From assembly GCA_017613855.1 (NCBI GenBank), contig JAGACY010000100.1, forward strand, positions 1-17,753: a stretch of 17,753 nt of DNA, in the 5' to 3' direction. Positions within the stretch are counted from its first letter, which is position 1, and every line of letters starts with the position of its first letter. Position numbers and translations under genes: made by a program. Below, piece after piece: positions 15,002 through 17,753 of the stretch. The DNA comes from Pseudomonadota bacterium (lineage in GTDB: Bacteria; Myxococcota; Bradymonadia; UBA4248). A model generated the notes under the pieces. It ran no database searches. It was not told the DNA's origin and saw only the letters and a list, made by a program, of their open reading frames with translations.

Positions 15002-15071
15002 AAAGCGGCGTATCCCGCAGGGATAGCCGCTTTGACGCAAGCGTATTGGCCGCAAGGCCAATAGCTGCGTC
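15002..15071. repeat. Two adjacent GT/A-loop hairpins between convergent genes
   Basis: Hairpin one (15002-15033) has outer stem AAAGCGGC/GCCGCTTT, inner stem ATCCC/GGGAT and loop GCA. Hairpin two (15034-15071) has outer stem GACGC/GCGTC, a bulged A, AGC/GCT, inner stem ATTGGCC/GGCCAAT and loop GCAA. Both have GT facing a single A between the stems, as at 11771-11880. They fill nearly the whole 93-bp gap between the convergent prmC and DUF4886 genes and may act as terminators, although the T-run is only three bases. Confidence 0.85.
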
Positions 15072-15087
15072 CACACCAAATGATGCA

Positions 15088-17753
15088 TTATTGTTTGGGT
15101 ACATAAATACCAAACCGTTCTCCCAACTCATAATGCTGCGATGCCGTCAGTACCGGTGCCCCAACCTGAGCGATATCAAAACCGCGATAATTAAAATCAC
15201 CCCACCAGTTGTCATCGACAACAATAATAGAATCCGCATCCTTTGCCTGCAATGTTTTCGGCCTCCTGTTCGTATCCTTATTGGAAACATCGAGCGCCAG
15301 CCATGCATCCGGTATATATTGATACCCCTTGACAGCAACGATCAAGCTGCCATTCGGTATCTCTGACTTACGAAAGATGCGCGTTGAAGACCATTTCTTA
15401 GCGGTATCATTCCTGCTGTACAGCTTGGTTGTAAAATTGTTTGCACTTTTTGGCATATTCAATCCCGTCGGCAAATCACTTGCCTGATTGGAATTCCAAT
15501 ACGCCTGATAAGCCATGCTGAGATCGAGTTTTTCGTATTGACTCAAATCATAGCCAGCCTTGACCACGGCATCGTCCGCATTATCATGATGAATGGGAAC
15601 AAAGATCGACATAGCAGATTCCAGTTCATCCATCTCGTCATCTTTCAGTTCGGGAGCACCTTCTTTCGACAATGTAAATGCGCGATATTCAAATGCATCC
15701 CACCAGGCATCCGTCACTTCAGTAATCGACGTTTTGACGATGGCTGGCCTTTTGGCACTTTCTGTCGCCTTCGTAAGATCAGTCCAGCCTTCCGGTCGAT
15801 ATTCATATCCGGATTTTAATACAATAAAGGAACCGTTCGGGATCTCAGAATGCGTGAATATGCGTGATGCCGCATATTTATTCAGATTTGTCTTCTTACT
15901 TCCGGTTTCGGCACTCACCATTGAAGAATAACACTCATAATTGCCATCATTTTGGCATACCGCCGAAAGCTTACACACATCCGCATCTTCTACGGTAGCA
16001 TCATAAAGCGCATGAGAAGCCACGCCTACAGGAATTTCAATAAATTCTTTGAGATCATGCCCCGCATCGGCAAATACCTTTTCGAGTGCTTCATTGCCCT
16101 TTAAATAGCTTCCTTTGACGCCCTTTTTAGGCGGAGTCACTTCATAAGGGGTATGATAGGCATTGATAACAGCCTCCTTAATGGCTTCAAGCTGTCTTTT
16201 CGTATAAGTAAAACCTTTAATTTTATAGTATTCATCAAGATTAGGGGCATAAGTCAGTTTTCCGACAGGACGCTTGGTAATTTGTTTTGCCCACATCATA
16301 GCCGCTGCAAACCGGCCATTCTGATAAGACATGTGAAAACCATCGCGGTTCATATTATCGGCAATAATGCCGCTGCGAAGGTTATCAATCACCGTACCTA
16401 CAGGAATCACAATAGGAATATCCTGACGTGTGGCAATCTTCTTTTGAACAGCCATCACTGTCGCTTCATACATTTTTCGGGGATTATGACCATGAAATGG
16501 CATTTGATAGTGCGGTGAGCCCAACTGGAAGGCCCATGTCATCGGCCAGGCAAAAACCGGTTTTTTGGGTGAATTCTTATTCACAAGATTAATAACATAA
16601 TCGATATCATTATTATATAAATCAATGATGCCCGAGGGATAAGTCTGCATCACAAAATAATCCCATTCTTCAGATTTAATAGCCTCCAAATAGGAGTAGC
16701 TGGCAGTATCAGTTTTCTTTCCATTTTTATCGAGATAATAATGCTCCGCTGTTTTCTCCTGCCTTATATTTTCTGCATGCCAGTTAATCGATTTACCACC
16801 TGTGTATAACAATCCCACCGTAACATCGGTATATCCCATGGCCAACAGAATATCGTGGAGATAAATCGTCGAATCACGCATAAAGCTGTTGCCGAGACCA
16901 AGGATCTTTATGCTCTTCTTATCATCAAATTCGGGCGTACAGGGTTTTCCGGCCTCGCTGCATATCCATGCTTCTTCGACAGTGCATTCCTTCGAACACC
17001 CATCGCCATCGGCAGTATTGCCGTCATCGCATTCTTCATTGCTTGCCAGATTGCCATCGCCACAATTCGTCTTACAGCTGGCACCATCCTCTGAACAAAC
17101 CCAGCCTTCCTCTACAGCACACAATGCGGAACAGCCATCCCCATCCTGCGTGTTGCCATCATCACATGCTTCATCACCAACCTTTTTGGCATCCCCGCAA
17201 ACCGATGTACAGCTGACGCCCGCATCGGAACATGTCCACCCATCCTCGACTTTGCATTGTGAGGAGCAGCCATCCCCATCGGCAGTATTGTCGTCATCAC
17301 ATTCTTCGCCTTCCGCCAGTGTACCGTCTCCACACACTTCCTGGGTTTCTACTGGCTCCTGTGTACAGGGTTGTCCGGGTTCACTGCATGTCCATCCCTC
17401 TTCGGTATGACAATCGCTCGTGCAGCCATCGCCATCCTCGGTATTGCCATCATCGCAGTCTTCGCCTTCTGCCAACTCGCCATCACCGCAAACCGCTTCT
17501 GCATCAACAGGTTTCTCTGTACAGGGGTTTCCTGGCTGGCTGCACTCCCAGCCTTCTTCTACGTGACAATCACTCGTACAGCCATCGCCATCATCCGTGT
17601 TGCCATCATCGCAGTCTTCACCTTCTGCCAATGAACCATCGCCACAAACAATTTCGATTTCCTCCGGATCCTCGACACAAGAGTTACCTGGTTTACTGCA
17701 AGTCCAGCCATCTTCGGTATGACAATCACTCGTACAGCCATCGCCATCATCCG
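15088..17753 (-). CDS. Partial: DUF4215 Cys-repeat / DUF4886 SGNH-hydrolase surface protein
   Basis: The frame is open through the right edge, so the start is missing; about 887 C-terminal residues are visible. The N-terminal visible part is five complete and one partial Cys-rich repeats (CGDG..AEGE.CDDGNT.DGDGC...C..E.GW.CS...C), the DUF4215 type common in myxobacterial surface proteins; their Asp-rich loops may bind calcium. A DUF4886/SGNH-hydrolase-like domain follows (about 16914-16267): G-N-S-F supplies the nucleophile Ser (codon 16885-16887), and D-G-F-H the Asp and His (16342-16344 and 16333-16335). Many SGNH enzymes are carbohydrate or lipid esterases; the substrate here is unknown. 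The C-terminus is two copies of an unrecognised ~160-residue domain. A secreted or surface location is inferred from the Cys repeats; the signal peptide lies outside the window. Confidence 0.9.
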   Translation of the reverse strand, partial: DDGDGCTSDCHTEDGWTCSKPGNSCVEDPEEIEIVCGDGSLAEGEDCDDGNTDDGDGCTSDCHVEEGWECSQPGNPCTEKPVDAEAVCGDGELAEGEDCDDGNTEDGDGCTSDCHTEEGWTCSEPGQPCTQEPVETQEVCGDGTLAEGEECDDDNTADGDGCSSQCKVEDGWTCSDAGVSCTSVCGDAKKVGDEACDDGNTQDGDGCSALCAVEEGWVCSEDGASCKTNCGDGNLASNEECDDGNTADGDGCSKECTVEEAWICSEAGKPCTPEFDDKKSIKILGLGNSFMRDSTIYLHDILLAMGYTDVTVGLLYTGGKSINWHAENIRQEKTAEHYYLDKNGKKTDTASYSYLEAIKSEEWDYFVMQTYPSGIIDLYNNDIDYVINLVNKNSPKKPVFAWPMTWAFQLGSPHYQMPFHGHNPRKMYEATVMAVQKKIATRQDIPIVIPVGTVIDNLRSGIIADNMNRDGFHMSYQNGRFAAAMMWAKQITKRPVGKLTYAPNLDEYYKIKGFTYTKRQLEAIKEAVINAYHTPYEVTPPKKGVKGSYLKGNEALEKVFADAGHDLKEFIEIPVGVASHALYDATVEDADVCKLSAVCQNDGNYECYSSMVSAETGSKKTNLNKYAASRIFTHSEIPNGSFIVLKSGYEYRPEGWTDLTKATESAKRPAIVKTSITEVTDAWWDAFEYRAFTLSKEGAPELKDDEMDELESAMSIFVPIHHDNADDAVVKAGYDLSQYEKLDLSMAYQAYWNSNQASDLPTGLNMPKSANNFTTKLYSRNDTAKKWSSTRIFRKSEIPNGSLIVAVKGYQYIPDAWLALDVSNKDTNRRPKTLQAKDADSIIVVDDNWWGDFNYRGFDIAQVGAPVLTASQHYELGERFGIYVPKQ
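15091..16077 (-). repeat. Tandem duplication of a ~160-residue C-terminal domain
   Basis: Copy A (16077-15592) and copy B (15570-15091) match in order: AGHDLKEF / AGYDLSQY, SRIFTHSEIPNGSFIV / TRIFRKSEIPNGSLIV, SGYEYRPEGW / KGYQYIPDAW, WWDAFEYRAF / WWGDFNYRGF, EGAPEL / VGAPVL and SIFVPI / GIYVPK. Copy A carries three extra Cys between its first and second blocks. Conserved Trp/Tyr residues suggest a ligand-binding beta-domain; this is inference. Confidence 0.85.
16939..17753 (-). repeat. Cys-rich DUF4215-type repeats, at least five and a half units
   Basis: Units of about 45-52 residues repeat within the CDS. The units nearer the N-terminus (toward 17753) are nearly identical (AEGEDCDDGNT, GDGCTSDCH), while those near the hydrolase domain have diverged (CGDAKKVGDEACDDGNT, CGDGNLASNEECDDGNT). 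This gradient suggests recent expansion at the N-terminal side. Confidence 0.92.

Noticed and set aside
17559..17750. Separate small minus-strand gene at the right edge
   Set aside because: It is a shifted-frame shadow of the Cys-rich repeats; the true frame is open through the window edge and reads DUF4215 units.

Overview
The window looks like part of the chromosome of a Gram-negative bacterium of moderate GC, most likely from the Myxococcota/Bradymonadota side of the former Deltaproteobacteria. The evidence is the set of lipobox-bearing lipoproteins, an outer-membrane-type beta-barrel, an LpoA-like envelope protein, and above all the C-G-D-G...D-D-G-N-T...D-G-D-G-C Cys-rich repeats (DUF4215 type) common in that lineage. 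This placement is inference; there is no rRNA or other phylogenetic marker beyond miaB and prmC. No tRNA, rRNA, insertion sequence, integrase or CRISPR array was seen.

Layout: 1-153 is a heptamer tandem array abutting a perfect 16-bp terminator hairpin. 187-4044 is a minus-strand group: a TPR-like membrane protein, a large coiled-coil lipoprotein and a possible 60-aa leader ORF. 4045-4400 is a divergent intergenic region. 4401-7367 runs on the plus strand: an M18 aminopeptidase, a palindrome cluster, a metallo-beta-lactamase-fold lipoprotein, and a translationally coupled shortened paralog that has lost its catalytic motif. 7364-10158 is a minus-strand pair with ATGA overlap: a beta-barrel protein and an LpoA-like lipoprotein. 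10339-14994 runs on the plus strand: a PLD3/4-like phospholipase D lipoprotein, miaB, a repeat-rich 614-bp gap, and prmC with an acidic insert. 15088 to the window end is the 3' part of a large minus-strand gene with DUF4215 repeats, a DUF4886/SGNH hydrolase domain and a duplicated C-terminal domain.

Together the genes are mainly cell-envelope functions (five signal-bearing or lipidated proteins plus a barrel) interspersed with two housekeeping translation genes (miaB for tRNA modification, prmC for release-factor methylation). I see no obvious defence or mobile system.

The most unusual content is intergenic. (i) At least six different 7-bp tandem repeats occur; three are followed by a recurring ~20-bp element and a fourth by a degenerate version of it. 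(ii) Five hairpins have unrelated stems but share an asymmetric GT/A internal loop, a covariation pattern that suggests a selected structure. (iii) Many other perfect hairpins have exactly three-base loops. The most interesting coding observation is the metallohydrolase plus membrane-anchored pseudoenzyme pair.
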